Of a stretch of 64,000 bases of DNA, positions 8,222 through 14,812 are shown one piece after another; the stretch's first letter is position 1, and each line of letters starts with the position of its first letter. The stretch is from Hymenobacter artigasi (GTDB taxonomy: Bacteria; Bacteroidota; Bacteroidia; Cytophagales; Hymenobacteraceae). Where the stretch lies: NCBI RefSeq assembly GCF_012275535.1, contig NZ_JAAVTK010000002.1, forward strand, positions 436,208-500,207, written 5' to 3'. A program made the translations under genes and the position numbers. The notes beneath the pieces were generated by a model. The model worked only from the letters and a program-made list of their open reading frames with translations, searched no databases and had not been told where the DNA came from.

Positions 8222-9514
8222 CTAGGCGATGGGCGGCAGCGTTACTTCCGATACTTTGGTGGGCATGAGCGGCACACCGGTCATGGTGGTGGAAGCGTCG
8301 GGCTTTTTGGCACCCAGGCGGGCCTGCATCAGGCTCACCATTTGCTGCCAGGTCTGGTCCCAGGAAATGGTGGCCAGGTAATCGTCGGTGCGCTGGCGCC
8401 AGTCGGCGTCTGTGCGCTGGGTGAGGGCTTTGGCAATGGCGGCACCGAAATCGGCGGCGTTATCGGCGATGTGCACCAGCTTGAGGTCGCCGTAGGGCCG
8501 CACCACGTCGCGGATGGGCGTGCTCACCACGGGGTTGCCAGCGGCGAGATATTCAGGCGTTTTAGTAGGCGAAATAAACTTGGTGCTTTCGTTATCAGCA
8601 AACAGCAGCGTGGCTACATCCCAACCCTTTAAATAGGCGGGCAGTTCCTTATAATCCTTGCCGCCGAGGTAATGCACGTTGGGGGTGCGCGGCAGGGTAG
8701 CCGGGTCAATCTTCACCACCGGGCCAATGATGACAAACTGCCACTCGGCGTGGTTCTCCGCCAGCTCGCGCAGCAGCTCAATATCCAGCCGCTCGTCCAC
8801 CACGCCGAAGAAGCCGATGCGGGGGTGCGCAATGCCGGCCTGGTCGGCGGGCTCGGCCATGGGGCCCCGCGCCTGGCCAAAGTGGGCTTTGTCGATGCTG
8901 CTCGGGAAGGGGTGCGCGTCAGGGTGCTGCTCGCGCTTGGATTCGTAGAGCGTGTGGCCGCCGGTGAACACGAGGTCGGCTTTGGCGAAGAGCTCCTGCT
9001 CGCGCTTTTTGAGCTCGGGCGGGGCAAACTTGAAGGCCGCCAGCTCGTCCATGCAATCGTACACGGTGAGCTTGGGCGTGAACTGGCGCGACTTGCCCAG
9101 GGCCATGGGCGTGTAGTACCAGAACACGTAGTTCGTGACGCTCTGCTCGGCAAAATAATGGCTCAGTACTTCGAACTGGGCCTGGTCGGCGGCGGCTTCG
9201 TCCTCGCGCAGGCGCGCGGGCAGGTGCACCACCACTACTTTCACGCCGTTGTCGCGGAGCTTGATTTCGACGTGCGGCTCAACCAGGTTATCGTGGTGGT
9301 AGAAAGCGTCTTCGACATAAAACACCCGGCCGTACTGGGCAAAGCGCGACAGCAGGTGCTGGGGGCGCTGCCACACAAAATCCCAATGCAAATGCGCGAA
9401 GCACACCAGGTCGGGCAACGTATAAGGAGCGTTATTTTCGGCAGCTGATTCGCTGGGCCGGGCAGCGGTGGCAGAGGCGCGTAAAGGCACTTCCACCGTC
9501 GAAGAAGGGGGCAT
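8222..9514 (-). CDS. Glycosyltransferase, GT4-like, partner of glf
   Basis: This 430-residue protein has the two-domain layout of GT-B retaining glycosyltransferases. The N-terminal half contains HLHWDFVWQRPQHLLSRF, typical of the family-1/4 enzymes found beside UDP-galactopyranose mutase. The C-terminal half contains the nucleotide-sugar region RIGFFGVVDERLD and KTPEYLAAGNPVVSTPI, where the glutamate contacts the sugar nucleotide. It probably adds a sugar to a cell-surface glycan. The first 30 residues are low-complexity and may not be structured, so a later start cannot be excluded. The exact donor and acceptor are not shown by the sequence. Confidence 0.85.
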   Translation of the reverse strand: MPPSSTVEVPLRASATAARPSESAAENNAPYTLPDLVCFAHLHWDFVWQRPQHLLSRFAQYGRVFYVEDAFYHHDNLVEPHVEIKLRDNGVKVVVVHLPARLREDEAAADQAQFEVLSHYFAEQSVTNYVFWYYTPMALGKSRQFTPKLTVYDCMDELAAFKFAPPELKKREQELFAKADLVFTGGHTLYESKREQHPDAHPFPSSIDKAHFGQARGPMAEPADQAGIAHPRIGFFGVVDERLDIELLRELAENHAEWQFVIIGPVVKIDPATLPRTPNVHYLGGKDYKELPAYLKGWDVATLLFADNESTKFISPTKTPEYLAAGNPVVSTPIRDVVRPYGDLKLVHIADNAADFGAAIAKALTQRTDADWRQRTDDYLATISWDQTWQQMVSLMQARLGAKKPDASTTMTGVPLMPTKVSEVTLPPIA

Positions 9515-9689
9515 GAAACTTGGCAGGAAAAGGGGTTTCGCGCCGCGCCGGAGGGACTCTCTACCTACGCAGCCGGGACGCTTGCAAGGGTATACGCAGC
9601 CCTTCGGCCAAAGGATATAGCCCAGCTTACTTTGCTAAGCACATGCCAACGCTACACGCTATCAGGACAATATAAAGCTATCAGATTTT

Positions 9690-10205
9690 TTATATCCCGG
9701 CCGAAGGCTGGAGCAGGCACTGCCATTCCACGGCATCCTGCCAGCCAGTAGCGGTGCGCAACCAGCTGTGCCGAATGCCCACGCGCCGGAACCCAGCGGC
9801 GCGAAACAGCTTCAGACTCGCGGCATTATCAGCACCTACGGTCGCGTAAATCTGGTGCAGGCGCAGCAGCTGGCGAGCGTGGTTTTTTAGTAGCTCCAGG
9901 GCCTGGCGGGCATAGCCGTGGCGGCGCTCGCTGACCAGAATGGTGATGCCCACACCCGCCCGCAGGTGCAGCGGGTCGAAGTCGAACAGGTCGACGACAC
10001 CCACGGCCGGGCTGCCAATCTCAGTAGTAATCACCAGCCGCAGCTGGCGCACTACGTAGAAATCCGCGCCGGCGTGCGCCAGGTATTCGCGCAGGGCGTG
10101 GCGCGACACCGGGGCCAGCGTATCCGACACGCCCCAGATGTCGGGGTCGTTTTCGAGGGCGTAGAGGAATTCGAGGTCGTCGGGTTCGAGGGCGCGCAGG
10201 TGCAT
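9690..10205 (-). CDS. GNAT N-acetyltransferase, SpeG/RimJ-like
   Basis: The 171-residue product MHLRALEPDDLEFLY has the start typical of SpeG- and RimJ/RimL-type acetyltransferases, which move acetyl from acetyl-CoA to polyamines or protein N-termini. The acetyl-CoA binding loop is in SERRHGYARQALELL and the last strand is NAASLKLFRAAGFRRVG. The start at 10205 is preferred: the reading frame continues upstream, but that extension is encoded by an intergenic inverted repeat and has no family match. The substrate is unknown. Confidence 0.85.
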   Translation of the reverse strand: MHLRALEPDDLEFLYALENDPDIWGVSDTLAPVSRHALREYLAHAGADFYVVRQLRLVITTEIGSPAVGVVDLFDFDPLHLRAGVGITILVSERRHGYARQALELLKNHARQLLRLHQIYATVGADNAASLKLFRAAGFRRVGIRHSWLRTATGWQDAVEWQCLLQPSAGI

Positions 10206-10227
10206 GGTGAGGTAAAGGTATTGCGGA

Positions 10228-10307
10228 GCTTGTAGCACATGCTTTAGCTTGTGCCCGTGGGGCAACGTCCGCTCAACGCCGCCCAAGCTAAAGTATGTGC
10301 TACAAGC
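10228..10307. repeat. 24-bp inverted repeat
   Basis: Arms 10228-10251 and 10284-10307 pair over 24 bases with one mismatch. The core TGCTTTAGCTTG resembles the GTAAGCTTTAGCTTGC element at 6802 and 17669. It lies between the GNAT gene and the divergent ohrR gene. Confidence 0.75.
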
Positions 10308-10336
10308 AGGGCTACTTCCAGGTAATAGAAAAATAA

Positions 10337-10348
10337 ATTGTGCACAAT
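10337..10348. promoter_or_regulatory. Possible OhrR operator, 12-bp palindrome
   Basis: ATTGTGCACAAT is a perfect 12-bp palindrome 44 bases upstream of the ohrR start. MarR/OhrR dimers bind short inverted repeats that overlap the promoters of their own gene and of ohr. This is the only clear palindrome in the leader. Confidence 0.4.
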
Positions 10349-10391
10349 CAAACATTACACAACCGTTATCCGTTTATCCATTTGAAACCAC

Positions 10392-10844
10392 ATGGCAACT
10401 CCTCCTACCCCATCCGCTAAGAACTCGCTGCTGAAGCTGGAAAACCAGCTGTGCTTCCCGTTCTATGCCGTGTCGCGGCTGCTCACCAAGGCCTACCAGC
10501 CGCTGTTGCAGGCCCTCGACCTTACCTACCCGCAGTACCTCGTGTTTCTGCTGCTGTGGGAGCACGAGCAGCTCACGGTGAAGGAGCTGGGCGAAAAGCT
10601 GCTGCTCGACTCGGGCACGCTCACGCCGCTGCTCAAGCGCATGGAGCAGAAGCAGTGGCTCAGCCGCCGCCGCGACCCGCGCGACGAGCGGTCGGTTATC
10701 ATCGCGCTACTGCCGGCGGGCCGAGCTCTCGAAGCCCGGGCCGACCAGATTCCGCTGCTCATGCTCGACAAGATGCAGATGTCGGAAGGCGAGATAACGG
10801 CCCTGCGCACCCACCTTACCCACTTACTTACCCAGTTGGCTTAG
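10392..10844 (+). CDS. ohrR: Organic-peroxide-sensing MarR-family repressor OhrR
   Basis: A 150-residue winged-helix repressor. The N-terminal LENQLCFPFYAVSRL contains the reactive peroxide-sensing cysteine at position 21, as in OhrR proteins, followed by the MarR DNA-binding helices VKELGEKLLLDSGTLTPLL and the wing RRRDPRDERSV. Oxidation of the cysteine by organic hydroperoxides releases the repressor from DNA. The gene lies 34 bases upstream of ohr on the same strand, and a palindrome sits in its own leader, so auto- and ohr-repression is likely. Confidence 0.9.
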   Translation: MATPPTPSAKNSLLKLENQLCFPFYAVSRLLTKAYQPLLQALDLTYPQYLVFLLLWEHEQLTVKELGEKLLLDSGTLTPLLKRMEQKQWLSRRRDPRDERSVIIALLPAGRALEARADQIPLLMLDKMQMSEGEITALRTHLTHLLTQLA

Positions 10845-10878
10845 CGGCCAGCGCTCAACTTTTTTCTTACCCAATCCG

Positions 10879-11313
10879 ATGAAAATCGAAAAAATCTTCA
10901 CTGCCCAGGCTTTGGCCAAAGGCGGCCGCGACGGCCACGTTAGCTCCAACAACAACGTTCTTAACCTGACCCTGAGCACGCCCAAAGAGATGGGCGGCCC
11001 CGGCAAAGCCGGCGCCACCAACCCCGAGCAGCTGTTTGCCGCCGGCTACGCCGCCTGCTTCGAAGGCGCGCTGGGCGTGGCTGCTCGCCAAGCCAACGTG
11101 CGCCTCAACAACGTGACCGTGGAGGCCCTCATCGGCTTCGGTCAGGCCACGGACGGTGGCTACGGTATCTCGGCCGATTTGCACGTAAACCTGCCCGGCT
11201 TCGAACAGAAGCAGGCCGAGGAGCTGGTGGAAGCCGCTCACGGCATCTGCCCCTACTCGCGCGCTACCAAGGGCAATATCGAGGTGAGCCTTACCACCAC
11301 GACCAACGCCTAA
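10879..11313 (+). CDS. ohr: Organic hydroperoxide resistance protein Ohr
   Basis: Ohr is a thiol peroxidase that reduces organic and fatty-acid hydroperoxides to alcohols. The 144-residue protein has the Ohr/OsmC fold with both catalytic cysteines: Cys60 in GYAACFEGAL and Cys124 in HGICPYSRAT. The segment NPEQLFAAGYAACF is diagnostic of Ohr rather than OsmC. It is in an operon-like position after ohrR and is followed by a strong terminator at 11343. Confidence 0.95.
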   Translation: MKIEKIFTAQALAKGGRDGHVSSNNNVLNLTLSTPKEMGGPGKAGATNPEQLFAAGYAACFEGALGVAARQANVRLNNVTVEALIGFGQATDGGYGISADLHVNLPGFEQKQAEELVEAAHGICPYSRATKGNIEVSLTTTTNA

Positions 11314-11342
11314 GCGCGCTGGCTTTCGGGCCGGCCAAGTTG

Positions 11343-11383
11343 AAATAGCCGTGCCGCCACCACGCTGGCACGGCTATTTTTTA
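11343..11383 (+). terminator. Terminator of ohrR-ohr
   Basis: A 12-bp stem AATAGCCGTGCC / GGCACGGCTATT followed by six T residues, 30 bases after the ohr stop. Confidence 0.9.
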
Positions 11384-11409
11384 TTCACTGAACTCAATAC
11401 CTCATACCT

Positions 11410-12408
11410 ATGAAAACGCAAGCTATTCTGCTCGCCAGCCGTCCCCAGGGCGAGCCCACGGCCGAGCAATTCCAGTTCGAAACCCGCGAAACGCCCGCCC
11501 TTGCCGCCGGCCAGGTACTGCTAAAAACGCGGTACGTGTCCGTCGACCCCTACATGCGGGGCCGGATGAGCGCGGCCAAATCGTACGTGGCCCCGTTTGA
11601 AGTGGGCCAGCCCATTGCGGGTGGCGTAGTAGCTGAGGTTGTTGAAAGCCAGAGCGATGACTTGGCTGTAGGTACCACCGTAGTGGGCAACCTGCCCTGG
11701 CAGGAGTTCAGCGTGGCCGATGCCAAAACCCTGAACCCCGTGCCCGTGGACAAAGCGCCCGCCAGCTACTTCCTGGGCCTGCTGGGCATGCCCGGCCTCA
11801 CGGCCTATTTTGGCCTGCTCGACATCTGCCAGCCCAAGGTCGGCCAAACGGTGGTGGTATCTGGCGCGGCCGGGGCCGTGGGCCTGATTGTGGGCCAGCT
11901 GGCCAAGATTCAGGGCTGCCGGGTGGTTGGCACGGCGGGCTCCGACGAGAAAGTGGCCCACCTCAAAGCCCTGGGCTTTGACGAAGCCATCAACTACAAA
12001 ACCACGCCCGACATTGCCAAGGCACTAGCCGCCGCCGCCCCCAACGGCGTGGACTGCTACTTCGACAACGTGGGCGGGGCCATCACCGATGCCGTGTACG
12101 ACCTGCTGAACAAGCACGCCCGCATTGCCCTCTGCGGCCAGATTTCAACCTATAACGCCACCGAAACGCCCACCGGCCCTCGCCCCGAAGGCAAGCTCCT
12201 GAAAACGAGCACCAAGCTGCAGGGATTCATCGTGAGCGACTACTACAGCCGCTGGCCCGAGGGCGTGGCCAAGCTCACGGAGTGGTACGCCGCCGGCCAG
12301 CTGAAAGGCGAGGAAACCGTTACGGAAGGCTTCGACCAGATTCCGGCGGCTTTCCTGGGCTTGTTCAAGGGTGAGAATACCGGCAAAGCCGTGGTGAAAG
12401 TGGCGTAA
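11410..12408 (+). CDS. NADP-dependent oxidoreductase, CurA-like
   Basis: A 332-residue zinc-free medium-chain reductase of the prostaglandin/curcumin reductase group, which reduces activated double bonds in alkenals and alkenones with NADPH. The N-terminal half has VSVDPYMRGRM, diagnostic of this subgroup. The cofactor site is SGAAGAVGLIVGQLAK followed by GTAGSDEK. It stands between ohr and a DJ-1-like gene, which fits a role in clearing reactive carbonyls. Its stop codon lies inside one arm of a 34-bp inverted repeat. Confidence 0.88.
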   Translation: MKTQAILLASRPQGEPTAEQFQFETRETPALAAGQVLLKTRYVSVDPYMRGRMSAAKSYVAPFEVGQPIAGGVVAEVVESQSDDLAVGTTVVGNLPWQEFSVADAKTLNPVPVDKAPASYFLGLLGMPGLTAYFGLLDICQPKVGQTVVVSGAAGAVGLIVGQLAKIQGCRVVGTAGSDEKVAHLKALGFDEAINYKTTPDIAKALAAAAPNGVDCYFDNVGGAITDAVYDLLNKHARIALCGQISTYNATETPTGPRPEGKLLKTSTKLQGFIVSDYYSRWPEGVAKLTEWYAAGQLKGEETVTEGFDQIPAAFLGLFKGENTGKAVVKVA

Positions 12409-12514
12409 TGTAGGGGCGGGGCCTGCCCCCGCCCGCCGTTCGCGCCGCTGAGAAACCTGTGCAACAATTCCGTTCAACGACGGGCGGGGGCAGGCCCTGC
12501 CCCTACATTACGCC
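12402..12514. repeat. 34-bp inverted repeat spanning the gap between two genes
   Basis: Arms 12402-12435 and 12481-12514 pair over 34 bases with one mismatch, with a 45-base loop. The first arm contains the stop codon of the CurA-like gene, and the second arm ends at the base before the ATG of the ABM gene. Cores are rich in GGGGCGGGGCC. Folded RNA would hide the start region of the second gene. Confidence 0.85.
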
Positions 12515-12823
12515 ATGTCCTCCAACAAATCCATTATCTGCGTAGCTGCCCACTTCCAGGCCCAGACCGGCCAGGAAGAAACCGTGCGCCAGCTGCTGTT
12601 GCAAGCCGCCGCTGCCGTGCGGGCCGATGAGCCCGGCAACCTGATATACACCGCGCACCAGGACCCGAAAGAGCCCACTAAGTTCTTCATTTACGAGCAG
12701 TACGCCGACCAGACGGCCCTCGAAGCCCACCGCGACTCGGCTCACTACCAGGAGTTGGTGGTGAAGCAAATAGGGCCGCTGCTGGCTGAGCGTGCCGTGA
12801 CTTTTTACCAGCTGCTGGACTAA
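12515..12823 (+). CDS. ABM-fold monooxygenase-like protein
   Basis: A 102-residue protein with the dimeric alpha/beta-barrel pattern of the antibiotic-biosynthesis-monooxygenase family: a first strand ICVAAHFQA, the helix GQEETVRQLLLQAAAAVRADEPGN broken by short turns, and the strand FFIYEQYADQTALEAH, followed by the conserved HRDSAHY. Members act on quinones or reactive carbonyls, or are simple stress proteins. It is placed in the ohr/CurA/DJ-1 cluster, which suggests electrophile or redox stress. The substrate is unknown. Confidence 0.85.
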   Translation: MSSNKSIICVAAHFQAQTGQEETVRQLLLQAAAAVRADEPGNLIYTAHQDPKEPTKFFIYEQYADQTALEAHRDSAHYQELVVKQIGPLLAERAVTFYQLLD

Positions 12824-12867
12824 CGCCGGCCGCTCTTTTTTTCCATTACCACTAAAACCCAGACACC

Positions 12868-13548
12868 ATGAAAATTGCAATGATTTTGACCTCGCACGAC
12901 GAACTCGGCAACACCGGCCACAAAACCGGTTTCTGGCTCGAAGAATTCGCCGCGCCTTACTACACCTTCATCGATGCCGGCGCTGATGTTACGCTCGCTT
13001 CGCCCAAAGGCGGCCAGCCGCCCCTCGACCCCAAAAGCGACGACCCCAGCGCCCAGACCGATGCTACCAAGCGCTTCAAGGCCGACACCGCCGCCCAGCA
13101 AGCCCTGGCCAGCACGGTGACGCTCGACACCATCAAGGCCGACGATTTTGATGCCGTGTTCTACCCCGGCGGCCACGGCCCCCTGTGGGATTTGGCCGAA
13201 GACAAGAAGTCCATCGCCTTCATCGAAGCCATGTACAACGCCGGCAAGCCGGTAGCCGCCGTGTGCCACGCCCCCGGCGTGCTGCGCCACGTGAAAGCCG
13301 CCAACGGCGAGCCCCTGGTGAAAGGCAAGTCGGTAGCCGGCTTCACCAACACCGAAGAAGAAGCCGTGCAGCTGACCAACGTAGTGCCTTTCCTGGTGGA
13401 AGACATGCTGAAAGAAAATGGTGGCGAGTACTCGAAAGGTGCCGACTGGGCACCCTACGTGGTATCGGCCGGCAACCTGATTACGGGCCAGAACCCCGCC
13501 TCGTCGGAGAAAGCCGCTGAAGAGCTGCTGGCGATGCTGAAGAAGTAG
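12868..13548 (+). CDS. DJ-1/PfpI-superfamily protein, Hsp31-like
   Basis: The 226-residue protein belongs to the class I glutamine-amidotransferase-like superfamily, in the Hsp31/YDR533C branch. It has the nucleophile elbow AAVCHAPG with Cys133 and His134, and the glutamate needed for the triad in GFWLEEFAAPYY (about residue 26). Proteins of this branch can detoxify methylglyoxal or repair glycated molecules. It follows the ABM gene by 44 bases and ends the plus-strand stress cluster. The glyoxalase role is inferred from the family and context. Confidence 0.88.
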   Translation: MKIAMILTSHDELGNTGHKTGFWLEEFAAPYYTFIDAGADVTLASPKGGQPPLDPKSDDPSAQTDATKRFKADTAAQQALASTVTLDTIKADDFDAVFYPGGHGPLWDLAEDKKSIAFIEAMYNAGKPVAAVCHAPGVLRHVKAANGEPLVKGKSVAGFTNTEEEAVQLTNVVPFLVEDMLKENGGEYSKGADWAPYVVSAGNLITGQNPASSEKAAEELLAMLKK

Positions 13549-13560
13549 CCTCACGGGTCA

Positions 13561-13750
13561 CCTCACCCCCTGCCCCCTGCCGGGCACGGCCCCTCTCCCG
13601 CGGAGAGGGGGCACCGGTTTTGAGCGGACGAACTCGCTTCGTATGAAAATAGCCCGCCATTAAGCGGGCTATTTTTTTGTCATTACAGCATATCCGGTGC
13701 TCCCTCTCCGCGGGAGAGGGGCCGTGCCCGGCAGGGGTCAGGGGGTGAGG
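13561..13750. repeat. 57-bp inverted repeat enclosing a terminator
   Basis: Arms 13561-13617 and 13694-13750 pair over 57 bases with two mismatches. They carry the C-rich core CCTGCCGGGCACGGCCCC followed by the self-complementary CTCTCCCGCGGAGAG. A separate bidirectional terminator lies in the loop. The same arrangement and core recur at 25342-25525. Confidence 0.9.
13646..13678. terminator. Bidirectional terminator between convergent genes
   Basis: AAAATAGCCCGC / GCGGGCTATTTTTTT forms a 12-bp stem with A and T runs, between the DJ-1-like gene (plus) and dapF (minus), and nested in the large inverted repeat. Confidence 0.9.
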
Positions 13751-13761
13751 TTGACGTTAGG

Positions 13762-14559
13762 CTAAATCTCCCCACCGAAAACCCGCGTAGCCGGCCCGCT
13801 CAGCCACACATTCTCAAAGCCGCCATCGGGGCGCTGCTCGAAGCTTACTTCCAGCTCGCCGCCCATGGTTTGCAGGCGCACGGGCGAGGTAGCGCCGCGC
13901 TGCGAGGCCGCCAGGGCCACGGCCGTTACGCCGGTGCCGCAGCTCAGGGTTTCGTCTTCTACGCCGCGCTCGTAGGTGCGCACGGGCCAGGGCTGGGTGG
14001 GGTCGGCGGGTATTTCTACGAAGTTGACATTGGTACCGGCCGGGCTGTAAGCCGGGTTATGCCGGATTTCGTGTCCGGTGCCGTACACGTTGAACTCGGC
14101 CAGCTTCTGTCCTTCTTCAGGGTCGAGGAAATGAATGTGGTGGGGCGAGCCGGTGTGCAGGAAAACGTCGGCCTCCCCTACCCCGGCTTTTTGAGCGGCG
14201 GCCACGTCTATCATGCGCAGGCGCACGGTGCCGTCGGGCTCCACGCGGGCTTCGTGGGGGCCGTCCACGGCCAGGAAATGGGTTTCGTCGCCGATGAGGC
14301 CGAGGTATTTGGCAAAGGCCACAGTGCAGCGGCCGCCGTTGCCGCACATGGAGCTGGGGCGGCCGTCGGCGTTGAAATACACCATTTCAAAGTCGAAATC
14401 GGGCTTGTTGCGCAGCAGAATCAGGCCGTCGGCCCCAATGCCGAAGCGGCGGTCGCAGAGCCGGGCAATCAGCGGCTGGTCGGTTTCGTCGAAAGCGTGA
14501 GTACGGTCGTCTATCATGACGAAGTCGTTGCCGGTGCCCTGATATTTATGGAATTGCAT
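13762..14559 (-). CDS. dapF: Diaminopimelate epimerase
   Basis: DapF converts LL- to meso-diaminopimelate for lysine and peptidoglycan synthesis, in the cytoplasm. The 265 residues start MQFHKYQGTGNDFV, the typical DapF start. Both catalytic cysteines are present: Cys72 in MCGNGGR and Cys207 in ETLSCGTG. The ATG at 14559 is chosen because an open frame upstream runs through an intergenic inverted repeat and has no DapF homology. The gene lies downstream of a PBP2-like gene on the same strand, linking precursor supply and wall assembly. Confidence 0.96.
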   Translation of the reverse strand: MQFHKYQGTGNDFVMIDDRTHAFDETDQPLIARLCDRRFGIGADGLILLRNKPDFDFEMVYFNADGRPSSMCGNGGRCTVAFAKYLGLIGDETHFLAVDGPHEARVEPDGTVRLRMIDVAAAQKAGVGEADVFLHTGSPHHIHFLDPEEGQKLAEFNVYGTGHEIRHNPAYSPAGTNVNFVEIPADPTQPWPVRTYERGVEDETLSCGTGVTAVALAASQRGATSPVRLQTMGGELEVSFEQRPDGGFENVWLSGPATRVFGGEI

Positions 14560-14595
14560 GGTGCAAAAGTAATGGGTGGTGGGTCGGGCCCTGGC

Positions 14596-14763
14596 GGCGT
14601 CGTCCTTCGCGTACGCCTCATCCCCCGGCCCCTTCTCCGAAAAAGGAGAAGGGGTGCGTTCAACGAGTTCCAGAACTACTTCCTCAACGAGACTCCGTGG
14701 CTCCCCTTCTCCTTTTCGGAGAAGGGGCCGGGGGATGAGGCGCACGCGAAGGACGACGACGCC
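14596..14763. repeat. About 60-bp inverted repeat with an inner hairpin in each arm
   Basis: Arms 14596-14654 and 14703-14763 pair along their whole length except for one substitution and two small indels. Each arm also holds its own hairpin, CCCCTTCTCC / GGAGAAGGGG. It fills the gap between the PBP2-like gene and dapF. Confidence 0.85.
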
Positions 14764-14812
14764 GGAACGTAATGGGTAAACGGAGAGGTGCTCGTGGGCG
14801 GCCCGCGCCACC

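Noticed and set aside
10206-10355. In-frame upstream extension of the GNAT gene
   Set aside because: It is encoded by an inverted repeat and lies before the family-typical start MHLRALEPDD.
13561-13750. Long C-rich repeats as possible CRISPR units
   Set aside because: They are inverted pairs around a terminator with no regular direct repeats or spacers and no cas genes nearby.
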